Of a stretch of 41,544 bases of DNA, positions 1-6,986 are shown piece by piece (within the stretch, counting starts at the first letter, position 1; each line of letters opens with the position of its first letter). The stretch comes from an uncultured Collinsella sp. (GTDB lineage: Bacteria; Actinomycetota; Coriobacteriia; Coriobacteriales; Coriobacteriaceae): positions 1 through 41,544 of the forward strand of contig UQLD01000021.1 of assembly GCA_900541855.1 (NCBI GenBank), read 5' to 3'. The notes under the pieces were generated by a model, which worked only from the letters and a program-made list of their open reading frames with translations, had not been told where the DNA came from and searched no databases. The translations under genes were made by a program, and so were the position numbers.

Positions 1-184
1 GGGAATATGACGGCGTCGCGGGAGCGGCGCCGTTTCTGGTTTGCGGGGGCCGCCGGCGGATGCGGGCCGTCGACACCCGCGCCACCAATTTCCCCGCGGG
101 GGAGTTTTCGAATCCGCCCGGGGGCACCAGGGAATATGACGGCGTCGCGGGAGCGGCGCCGTTTCTGGTTTGCGGGGGCCGCCG
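1..184. repeat. Direct repeat of 55 bases, two copies (1-55 and 130-184)
   Basis: Bases 1-55 recur without change at 130-184, an offset of 129. The first copy starts at the window edge, so the array may extend further left. The spacer (56-129) is GC-rich and holds a short palindrome of the form TCCCCGCGGGGGA. No convincing gene covers this stretch; the open frames here merely read the repeat twice. It lies just beyond the 3' end of a broken alcohol dehydrogenase gene, in a degraded region. Its nature is unknown; an intergenic repeat family is the most likely reading. Confidence 0.8.
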
Positions 185-218
185 TGCTGCTCGCCCGTGG
201 GGGACTGGCATCTGTTTC

Positions 219-1419
219 CTAGAGTGCGCTGCGGTAAATCTTTCTCGCGTTGTCCAGCGTGAGCTTCCTGAAGCTGCCGAAGAGCTCTCCGCGGTTGATC
301 TTGAGGCCCGGAATCATCTTTTCGATATCGTCCTCGGTGACTCCGAACTCCGATAGCGCGCGCGGCATTCCCAGCGAGACGAAGAAATCCTGCAGCTCGT
401 CGATGGTCGGTTCGACCGCGTACTCGATTGCCTGCTCGGGGGTTACCTCCACACCGAGCTCGTCCGCGTCCGAATCGATGGGTTCGATGCCAAGGGCCTG
501 GGCGCTGAACTCCAGGAAGCGCTCAGGGTGCTCTCGCCATACGTAGCGCATCCAGGCGGGGAAGATGACGGCGAGGCCGGCGCCGTGCGTGATCTTGGTG
601 TCCAGTGCGGATAGCTCGTGCTCAAGGCCGCGGCAGGTCCAATCGCCGTCGCGCAGGGCGTTACGGGCGAGCGTACCCACCCACATGATCTCGGCGCGGG
701 CGTCGTAGTCATCGGGGTTCTCCATCACCTTGGGCGCCGCCTCCCTCGCGGCGCGCACTAGCCCGCAGGCGATGTTGTCGGTTACGCCCACGGCGGGCTC
801 GCCGGAGAAGAGTCGCTCCATGATATGGGCGATCATGTCGGTCACTCCCGCGGCGGTCTGGCAGGCGGGCAGGCTGAAGGTCAGCTCCGGGTCGAGGAAG
901 GCGATGGCCGGGCGGTTGAGGTCCGTGTTAATGCTGCATTTGAGGTGCTCCTCGTCGTTGCTGATAACGCAGGAGTTAGAGGCCTCGGAACCGGATGCGG
1001 GGATGGTCACCACGCAGGCGACGTCGATGCGGTCGGCGGGAACGGCGCGCTTGCGGAAGAAGTCCCATACGTCGCCGTCGTATACCGCCCCAGTGCGATG
1101 GCCTTCGCGCAGTCCATGACGGAGCCGCCGCCCACGGGCAGGATGATGTCGGCGTCGTTTGCCCGTGCGAGCATGACGCCTTCTCGTGCCAAGCCTATTT
1201 CGGGGTTTGGACGCACCCCTCCAAGCCCGATGTGCTCCACGCCCGCGGCATCGAGCGATGCCCTCACGCGGACGAGCGTTCCGCAGCGAACTGCGGAACC
1301 CCTGCCGTAGACAATGAGCGCTCAGCGGTAGCCGGAGGCGGACAGAGTCCCCCAACCTTGTCGGTCGCTTTTCGCCCAAAGACAAAGCGGGTGGGGGAGT
1401 AGAAGGAGAAATCGTTCAT
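219..1419 (-). pseudogene. Iron-containing alcohol dehydrogenase, frameshifted
   Basis: The protein would be a group III Fe-dependent alcohol (butanol-type) dehydrogenase reducing aldehydes with NAD(P)H. The N-terminus starts at ATG 1419 (MNDFSFYSPTRFVFG) after a GGAG ribosome site. The NAD-binding motif LPVGGGSVMDCAKAIALG and the metal-site region (GVTDMIAHIMERLFSG, then DTKITHGAGLAV) are all recognisable, but they lie in different frames. Visible lesions are: one extra base in a run of five C (plus strand 1349-1353); a further shift near 1330-1340; an in-frame stop (plus-strand TCA at 1322-1324); and one missing base in the C run at 1088-1091. From about 1087 down to the stop at 219 the frame is open and family-like. 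Two lesions fall in homopolymers, so sequencing error could explain some but hardly all. It is most likely a decaying gene. Confidence 0.85.
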
Positions 1420-1443
1420 GGAGCTCCAATCTGGCGTTTCGCC

Positions 1444-1806
1444 CTACATGCGCGGAGGAGTTTTTCGGGCGCATCGCCTGCGTTCGCGTCGCAATCTCGG
1501 CGGCGCGGTGCGGTCCGTGGATTCCATCGTATCGCCCGCGGCACCCCTTACCGACGATTGAGGCGAGTCTGCATTTCGCGGCGCGACGTCCACCTGGCGG
1601 ACGATATCCGTTCGCGACACGTGGCCGTCCCGGTCGCAATAGCGTATGCGCACCGGGTTGCCGAGATGGGCCTGCGACCCCTTCTCCTGATGCGAGCGCG
1701 CGAGACGGGCGAGCAGCGGCGCGAGCACCTGCTCGACCGTCTCCTCCCGATACCACGCCGCCACGGGCAACCCGTTCACGTCAAACCCGTACGTTCGCCA
1801 TGCCAT
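1444..1806 (-). pseudogene. Possible truncated sugar/nucleoside kinase-like gene
   Basis: A 120-codon frame starts at ATG 1806 after a GAGG-like site. Its first 45 residues (MAWRTYGFDVNGLPVAAWY... through ...LARLARSHQEKG) resemble, from memory, the N-terminus of P-loop kinases annotated as nucleoside/nucleotide kinase family proteins, which normally continue into an ATP-binding loop. Here no P-loop follows; the rest is Arg-rich and looks like readthrough into unrelated sequence. It would have been transcribed divergently from the regulator copy at 2100. The assignment is weak, and the frame may not be expressed. Confidence 0.35.
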
Positions 1807-2099
1807 TCGCCTCGCCGCCTTCGCCGAACGAAACCGCGTATCCAGACCGCCGGTCCCCCACCCAGCACTTCGACGAGCCTTCGCGCTCACTTCTGCGGTC
1901 GGGATGCGCCCGCGAGGCGCTCGGCAGGCAGCGCCATTTCCGCTCGCTGTGTCGAGCGCGAGTGTCGAGAAGTCGCCATATGCCACTCAGATGTAGCATG
2001 GAGTGCCGAAGCGCACGCGCCCGTGACGAAACACTGGCGCCAACCCGTTCCGCGCACCACCCCGCCCGTAAGGTGTGTGGCGAAAGGAGGACCAGCCGC

Positions 2100-2290
2100 A
2101 TGAACATCCCCGAGACACAGAGCCTACCTCGATCGCATTCCGCACGAGCTTCTCTGACATTTCCGCCCATTACCACGTGGAGGTCCCCGTCGCGGAGATC
2201 GCCTACGCATACGACTACATCAATTCCCGGCATGCCCCGCGCAGGCAGGCCACGCTGAACGACGGGTCCGCGGCCCGGCAGGACGAATGA
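2100..2290 (+). pseudogene. LevR-like PTS regulator, internally deleted copy
   Basis: The strong ribosome site AAAGGAGG and the first seven codons (MNIPETQ) are the same as those of the intact regulator at 6937. The gene then jumps to its last 50 or so codons. The join is at GCAT (2135-2138), a 4-base identity present at both ends of the lost segment (6983-6986 and 9535-9538 in the intact copy), so about 2,552 bases are missing. A further 11-base deletion lies just before the join. Together they shift the frame, so the ATG-led frame ends at 2258 instead of the family stop at 2290. No DNA-binding, ATPase or PRD domain remains. It could give only a 52-residue peptide. Confidence 0.93.
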
Positions 2291-2323
2291 CGCGCTTCGG
2301 CACAGGCCATGCCGAAACGCGTC
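2289..2323 (+). promoter_or_regulatory. Stem-loop between regulator remnant and IIB gene
   Basis: Arms of 13 bases (2289-2301 and 2311-2323) pair with one mismatch around a 9-base loop. No T run follows, so it is not a classical terminator. It sits 30 bases before the PTS IIB start, and the matching place in the other copy (after 9690) has lost one arm. It may be an mRNA-processing or attenuation element of the PTS operon. Confidence 0.5.
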
Positions 2324-2353
2324 ACGCAAGCAAAGGAAGGAAGCCAACATCAC

Positions 2354-2842
2354 ATGAGCATCATCGCAGCACGCATCGACAACCGCCTGCTACACGGCAT
2401 AGTGGCAACCCAGTGGGTACCCGAGTTCCGTCCGCAGCGTCTCATGGTCATCGATGACATCGTCGCCAACGACCCGACCAAGAAGGCCGCCATGCGGATG
2501 GCAAAGCCCTCGGGAGTCGCCCTCTCCATTATCAACAAGGAGACGGCTCTCACGAACTATCGGGCGGGCAAGTACGACGACCACACGGTCTTCATCGTGG
2601 CGCGAGACCCCCAGACCATCCTCGACGTCATACAGACGGGCCAGGTTGTTCCCACACTCGTGGTCGGAGGCACAGTCTTTCCCGAAGAGGGGTCAGACGC
2701 CGTCCAGGTGAGCAGTCGCGCCTACGTCACCAAAGACGAGCTGCCCGCATATCGAGCGATTGCTGGCACCGGCTGCGACATCACCGTTCGCTATGTGCCG
2801 GCCGACAAGCCCGTAGAGCTCTCCAGCATCATCACGCTTTAG
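2354..2842 (+). CDS. PTS mannose/fructose/sorbose-family IIB component
   Basis: The 162-residue protein is the cytoplasmic IIB subunit of a mannose-family phosphotransferase system. It passes phosphate from IIA to the incoming sugar. The motif RIDNRLLHGIV near the start carries the phosphorylated histidine, His14; the family consensus is R-[IV]-D-x-R-x-x-H-G. The length is typical. ATG 2354 is chosen because AAGGAAGG lies at proper spacing and because residues 2 onward begin the family's first strand; an in-frame upstream start at 2309 would read through the stem-loop. It is the first gene of a five-gene operon with IIC 15 bases downstream. The sugar cannot be read from IIB alone; the GH32 enzyme in the operon suggests fructose or short fructans. 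Confidence 0.95.
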   Translation: MSIIAARIDNRLLHGIVATQWVPEFRPQRLMVIDDIVANDPTKKAAMRMAKPSGVALSIINKETALTNYRAGKYDDHTVFIVARDPQTILDVIQTGQVVPTLVVGGTVFPEEGSDAVQVSSRAYVTKDELPAYRAIAGTGCDITVRYVPADKPVELSSIITL

Positions 2843-2857
2843 CAAGGGAGTGAACTT

Positions 2858-3631
2858 ATGACACCATCCATCATCCAGATAGCCGTCGTTACACTCATCG
2901 CCTTCATCTACGGAGCCGAGAAGAACGCGGGACAAATTCTCACGAACATGTCCGTCACGCCAGCATGGTTCGTCGGACTTGCGCTCGGCGACCCCGTAAC
3001 CGGCCTCGCCGTCGGCGCCATCGTCCAACTCATGAGCCTGGGCGTGGCGGCCATGGGAGGAGCCTCCGTCCCCGACTATCCCACTGCCGCCATCATTGGC
3101 GCCGTCGTTGCCATCACCTCGGGTCAGGAGGCGAGCGTCGGCGTTGCCGCCGGAATCGCAGTCGGCATGCTCGGCCTTCAGCTCGACGTCATCGCCAAGA
3201 CGGCAAACGGCTTCCTCGGGCGTACCTCGCAGCGCTTTGCCGAAGAGGGCAAGTACTCGCAGATGAAGAGCGTACTTTTCCTCGGTCCGGTCTTCTATGG
3301 CCTTACGGCGGCCATCCCCACGTTTGCCGTACTGCTCTTTGGCGCCGATGCCGTCAACGCTTTCCTCTCCGTCATGCCCTCCTGGTTCACGACCGGCCTC
3401 TCCATCGCCGCCGGTATCCTCCCCGTCGTCGGCCTTGCGATGCTTCTGTCCTTCATGCCAATGAAGAAATTCATCGCCTACGCCATCGTTGGCTTCGTTC
3501 TGGCCGCCTACCTGCAGATAAGCATTCTCCCCATTGCCCTGCTCGGTGCCGCCGCGGCCATCGAGTACTACAAGTCGCACAGCAATCCGTCCGTAAACGC
3601 CCTCGACGCTGGAGGTCTGGAAGATGAGTAA
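2858..3631 (+). CDS. PTS mannose/fructose/sorbose-family IIC component
   Basis: This 257-residue integral membrane protein is the IIC channel subunit of the mannose-family PTS. Hydrophobic stretches run through most of the protein, beginning IIQIAVVTLIAFIYGAEKN. The typical segment GLALGDPVTGLAVGAIVQLMSLG lies near residues 38-60. It acts with IID as the sugar-translocating complex. The ribosome site AAGGGAG precedes ATG 2858. Its end overlaps the IID start by 8 bases, which suggests coupled translation of the two membrane subunits. Confidence 0.95.
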   Translation: MTPSIIQIAVVTLIAFIYGAEKNAGQILTNMSVTPAWFVGLALGDPVTGLAVGAIVQLMSLGVAAMGGASVPDYPTAAIIGAVVAITSGQEASVGVAAGIAVGMLGLQLDVIAKTANGFLGRTSQRFAEEGKYSQMKSVLFLGPVFYGLTAAIPTFAVLLFGADAVNAFLSVMPSWFTTGLSIAAGILPVVGLAMLLSFMPMKKFIAYAIVGFVLAAYLQISILPIALLGAAAAIEYYKSHSNPSVNALDAGGLEDE

Positions 3632-4484
3632 CGAAGTTAACGCCACCAAGGCAAACGAAGCGCCAACCCGCCTGGCAGACGGAACGTACCAGCCAGTCCT
3701 CACCGTTTCCGATCTCGACCGTTGCGGCCGCCGCTGGATGCTCGGCGCGTCCATCTATAACTATGAGTCCCAGTGTGCCCCGGCGGTCATGTTCGCAACC
3801 GAACCCGCCCTGCGCAAGATCTATGCAGGAGACGAGGAGGGCTACCGCAGGTCACTTCTGAGCACCTATCGCTATTACAATGCGACTCCCCAGGTAAGCG
3901 GCCTGCTCCTCGGCGCCGGCCTAGCCTTGGAGGACAAGGGGCACAATGACGCCATCGACGCGGTCCAAGACCTTAAGATTGGCCTCATGGGCTCCCTCTC
4001 AGGAGTCGGCGATACGATCTTCGCCATCCTCATTCCCACCATCTTCGGCTCCATCGCCGCCTACATGGGACAGGCGGGAAACCCCGTCGGCGTGCTTCTC
4101 TGGCTCGCCGTCGCCATCGCCATCTTCGTATGGAAGCTCTTTGACTGGCGCATAGGCTATAAGTTCGGCGACAAGCTCTTCACGACCCTTGCCGAGAAGA
4201 TGTCCGTTTTCACCGAGTCGACGTCGGCACTTGGCATGATGGTCGTCGGTGCGCTCATCCCCACCGTCATCAAGGTCTCGTGTGGTCTCACGTTCACCAT
4301 GGGTGACGTCACGCTCGACGTCCAGACGGGCATCCTCGACCAAATCATGGTCGGCATGCTGCCCGTAATAGCCACAGCCATCGTCTACGCCCTCGTCAAG
4401 CGCAAGGTCAGCATCAACAAGATTGTCCTCGGCATCCTCATCATCTCGTGGGTGTGCGCGGCTTTCGGCATTCTTGCTGCCTAG
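3624..4484 (+). CDS. PTS mannose/fructose/sorbose-family IID component
   Basis: The 286-residue IID subunit is found only in the mannose PTS family and forms the transporter with IIC. The N-terminal soluble part contains SDLDRCGRRWMLGASIYNYE. The conserved middle DAVQDLKIGLMGSLSGVGDTIF follows, and hydrophobic segments lie toward the C-terminus. The start overlaps the end of IIC by 8 bases. The next gene, IIA, begins 33 bases on. Length and motifs match full-length family members. Confidence 0.95.
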   Translation: MSNEVNATKANEAPTRLADGTYQPVLTVSDLDRCGRRWMLGASIYNYESQCAPAVMFATEPALRKIYAGDEEGYRRSLLSTYRYYNATPQVSGLLLGAGLALEDKGHNDAIDAVQDLKIGLMGSLSGVGDTIFAILIPTIFGSIAAYMGQAGNPVGVLLWLAVAIAIFVWKLFDWRIGYKFGDKLFTTLAEKMSVFTESTSALGMMVVGALIPTVIKVSCGLTFTMGDVTLDVQTGILDQIMVGMLPVIATAIVYALVKRKVSINKIVLGILIISWVCAAFGILAA

Positions 4485-4517
4485 CCTAGGGCTAGACCAA
4501 CCCACAAAGGACGCATT

Positions 4518-4922
4518 ATGAGGCACATCATCATTGCATCGCACTACGGCCTGGCAGCCGGACTCGGAGACACGCTCAAGGCCATCATAGGACCGGGGCA
4601 CGACATCAGGGTTGTCTGCGCGTTTACAGACGAAACCCCGCTCGAGGAGAAGCTCGCCAGCGCATTCGAGGGCATCGCCGAAGATGACGAGACCCTCGTT
4701 CTCACCGACATCCTTCAGGGCAGCGTAAACCAGCTCGTAGCCTGCTCGGCTCCGCGAGGCGCGTTCATAGTGACCGGCGTAAACCTTCCCGTGGCCCTCG
4801 AGCTCTCGCTCCACGCCGGACAGCTTACTCCCGATGTGGTGAGGCATGTCGTCACCCAAGCCAAAGAGCAGCTCGTCTACCTCGGAGATCTTACTTCGGA
4901 CGTTGACGAAGAAGACGAATAG
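4518..4922 (+). CDS. PTS mannose-family IIA component
   Basis: The 134-residue IIA domain accepts phosphate from HPr. The first strand IIIASHYGLAAG places the phosphorylated histidine at His9. The second signature, LVLTDILQGSVNQLV, is also present. Here IIA is a separate protein and is encoded after IID rather than first. The acidic tail (DVDEEDE) is unremarkable. The GH32 gene follows after 29 bases in the same direction. Confidence 0.94.
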   Translation: MRHIIIASHYGLAAGLGDTLKAIIGPGHDIRVVCAFTDETPLEEKLASAFEGIAEDDETLVLTDILQGSVNQLVACSAPRGAFIVTGVNLPVALELSLHAGQLTPDVVRHVVTQAKEQLVYLGDLTSDVDEEDE

Positions 4923-4951
4923 GAAAGACGCGACAGTAAGGAGGACGAGAC

Positions 4952-6388
4952 ATGCGCAAAGTCCCGACCAATAACCAGCACCTGTTCTACCAACCGAAGG
5001 ACGTGTGGGTGGGAGACGTCATGCCCTTCGGCAAGGACGGCACGTTCTATCTATACCACCAGCGTGACACGCGCGACCCCGCTCCGCTTGCCGAAGGACA
5101 GCCCTTTGGGTGGTCGCTCGCGACCACCCAGGACTTCGTGACGTACCAGGAACACGGAACGGCGATCCCCCACGGCGGAGAAGACGACCAAGACCAGTTC
5201 ATCTACGCCGGAACCGTTTACGAGGCAAAAGGGGAGGTACGCGCTTTCTATACCGGGTTCAACCGCAACTACCTGCGAGAAGGCAAAACGTCCCAGGTGC
5301 TCATGCAGGCGAAGGCCTGCTCGGATGATTATGCGACGTGGAAAAAGACGGGCGTTGCAGTAGAGCTCACGCCTCAGCCAGGATACGATGGGCGCAACTG
5401 GCGCGACCCTTTCGTAATATGGGATGACGACCGGAAGGAATACCTCCTCGTACTGGGCACGCGTAAGGGAGACGACCCCTCCAAAACCCTCCAAACTGGC
5501 AGGCTCGTTCACTTTACGTCGAAGGACCTCGAGCACTGGCAGTTCAAGGGTGACTTCTGGGCCCCCGGCCTCTACACCATGTTCGAAATGCCAGACATTT
5601 TTAAAATTGGCGATTGGTGGTACCTGGTCTACTCTGAGTACAGCGACGAGAACAAGATCGTCTACCGCATGAGCCGCGATCTCTACGGTCCGTGGGAGAA
5701 GCCGAGAGATGACGCCTTCGACGGGAGGGCGTATTACGCCGGACGGACCGCCTTCGACGGATCGCGCAGGATTCTGTCCGGCTGGGTCCCCACGCGCGAG
5801 AACGACGATGACCGGGCCAACTGGCTTTGGGGTGGCTCGTTTATGCCCCATGAGGTGTACCAGCGCCCCAATGGCACCCTCGGCGTTCGCCCTCCCCAAA
5901 GCATAAAGGATGCGTTCGAGTGCCCTGATGCCGTCCCGGATATCGAGCTTCGCGGAGACCACGAACGAACGGAGTGCGTAATCACCGAAAACGCAGGCGA
6001 GATCTTCTGCTTCGAGGCAGACGTGACGTTCAGGGACGCTTGCGACTTCTCAATTCGAGCCTACAAGAATCTCGAGACCGACGAGTCGTACGAATACCGC
6101 TTCGACCTCGACGCGAATCGGCTCTCGCTCGACAAGAGCCCCTGTTACAAGTGGTTCCGCGTAATGGATAAGGGGCTTTGGAGGCCAGTCTGGCTCGAGT
6201 CCGGGCGTTCTTACCACCTGCAGCTCATCGTTGACGACAACATCCTCGTCCTCTACCTCGACGGTACCGCACTCACGACACGCGTCTGCGAGAAGTTCGG
6301 CCACTCGCTTGCTGTTACGGTAACGAATGGCGAACTCAAACTGTCCAACATAGCCTTGGCGAAGGGGCTGCGCGAACAGGAAAAGTAA
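4952..6388 (+). CDS. Glycoside hydrolase family 32 (beta-fructosidase type)
   Basis: The 478-residue protein has no signal peptide, so it probably acts inside the cell on a sugar delivered by the PTS. It shows the three GH32 acidic motifs: nucleophile Asp22 in VGDVMPF, in the place of the usual WMNDPNG; Arg-Asp-Pro at 151-153 (NWRDPFV); and acid/base Glu212 in FEMPDIF, in place of the common ECP. A five-bladed propeller domain (about 1-330) is followed by a beta-sandwich (about 335-475), as in the family. Likely substrates are sucrose-6-phosphate-like or short fructan phosphates, but specificity cannot be read. ATG 4952 follows AAGGAGGA. It is the last gene of the PTS operon. Confidence 0.88.
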   Translation: MRKVPTNNQHLFYQPKDVWVGDVMPFGKDGTFYLYHQRDTRDPAPLAEGQPFGWSLATTQDFVTYQEHGTAIPHGGEDDQDQFIYAGTVYEAKGEVRAFYTGFNRNYLREGKTSQVLMQAKACSDDYATWKKTGVAVELTPQPGYDGRNWRDPFVIWDDDRKEYLLVLGTRKGDDPSKTLQTGRLVHFTSKDLEHWQFKGDFWAPGLYTMFEMPDIFKIGDWWYLVYSEYSDENKIVYRMSRDLYGPWEKPRDDAFDGRAYYAGRTAFDGSRRILSGWVPTRENDDDRANWLWGGSFMPHEVYQRPNGTLGVRPPQSIKDAFECPDAVPDIELRGDHERTECVITENAGEIFCFEADVTFRDACDFSIRAYKNLETDESYEYRFDLDANRLSLDKSPCYKWFRVMDKGLWRPVWLESGRSYHLQLIVDDNILVLYLDGTALTTRVCEKFGHSLAVTVTNGELKLSNIALAKGLREQEK

Positions 6389-6438
6389 GCCAGTGAACCT
6401 CGTCGCCACAGCGACTCCCCCAGCAAAACACGCGAACA

Positions 6439-6534
6439 ACGGGTCCGGCCGCATTCCGGCGACCGGACTCGTCCTGTGCCCTGATGGCACATGGCCCCGG
6501 GCTGCCGACAGCGAGGCGGCCTTAGGGGCCTCGC
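6439..6534. other. Intergenic region with two GC-rich stem-loops
   Basis: The 146 bases between the GH32 stop and the next minus-strand stop hold two inverted repeats: GTCCGG/CCGGAC at 6443-6448 and 6463-6468, and GCGAGGC/GCCTCGC at 6511-6517 and 6528-6534. Neither is followed by a clear T run. They may end transcription of the PTS operon or of the convergent fragment. No gene is seen. Confidence 0.4.
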
Positions 6535-6725
6535 CTACAGATTCCTGAGTGCGTCGACGAGGGAGACCTTGCCCGCGGTGACCTCGTCGGCCTGCTTGAT
6601 GACCTTTGCGGGCACGACGGCCACCACAGCGCCGGCGGCAGAGTCGATTCGAGCGATGTGGTCAGAGACGGAGCGAACGGCGAGCCGCTTGCCGACAGGG
6701 AGGCAGTCAAAGGTGGCAAAGCGCA
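6535..6725 (-). pseudogene. Unrecognised C-terminal gene fragment
   Basis: The minus-strand frame ending at 6535 reads about 62 protein-like residues (from RFATFDCLPVGKRLAV to VSLVDALRNL). It then runs into the duplicated promoter region (6722 onward), where the remaining residues match a spurious frame in the left copy. It therefore looks like the C-terminus of a gene whose front was replaced at the duplication boundary. I do not recognise the family. Confidence 0.4.
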
Positions 6726-6986
6726 CTCCTACGGTTGGGATACGCCCGTGAGGCGCTCGGCGGACAGCGCTGTTGCCGCTCGCTGTGTCGAGCGCAGGTG
6801 TCGAAAAGTCGCCATATGTCACTACAGATGTATCATGGAGTGCCGAAGTTCACGTGCCCGTGACAAAACGCGGGCGCCAACCCGTCCCGAGCACCACCCC
6901 GCCCGTAAGGTGTGGGACGAAAGGAGGACCAGCCGCATGAACATCCCCGAGACACAGAAAGACCTGCTTGCCTACCTCGATCGCAT
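6722..6986 (+). repeat. Duplicated segment, right copy, 5' arm
   Basis: Homologous to 1886-2138, covering the regulator promoter region, its AAAGGAGG ribosome site and its first codons. A shared block near the start of the transcript includes GTCGCCATATG followed by CAGATGTA. Conservation of this block in both copies marks where promoter or operator elements are likely. TATCAT at 6833-6838, 17 bases after GTCGCC, is a possible but weak promoter. Confidence 0.85.

Larger units (their letters stand above)
1886..2363 (+). repeat. Duplicated segment, left copy (regulator promoter, gutted regulator, IIB start)
   Basis: This stretch is homologous to 6722-6986 plus 9535-9739. The promoter part (1886-2099) matches 6722-6936 with scattered differences. 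The bases around the start codon (2100-2120) match 6937-6957. Bases 2135-2255 are identical to 9535-9655. The segment just upstream of the IIB gene (about 2326-2363) matches 9698-9739. Copies in the same orientation on both sides of the PTS operon show that a promoter-regulator-IIB segment was duplicated directly. Confidence 0.9.

Noticed and set aside
95..128. A tRNA 3'-end look-alike (TTCGAATCC followed by GGGGCACCA)
   Set aside because: The T stem does not pair and no matching 5' acceptor half is found within 90 bases.
7..222. A 71-codon frame at the left edge
   Set aside because: It reads the same repeat twice and has no ribosome site.
2000..2354. A sigma-54 (-24/-12) promoter for the PTS operon
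   Set aside because: No TGGC-N8-TTGC pattern with correct spacing was found, and the regulator lacks GAFTGA.
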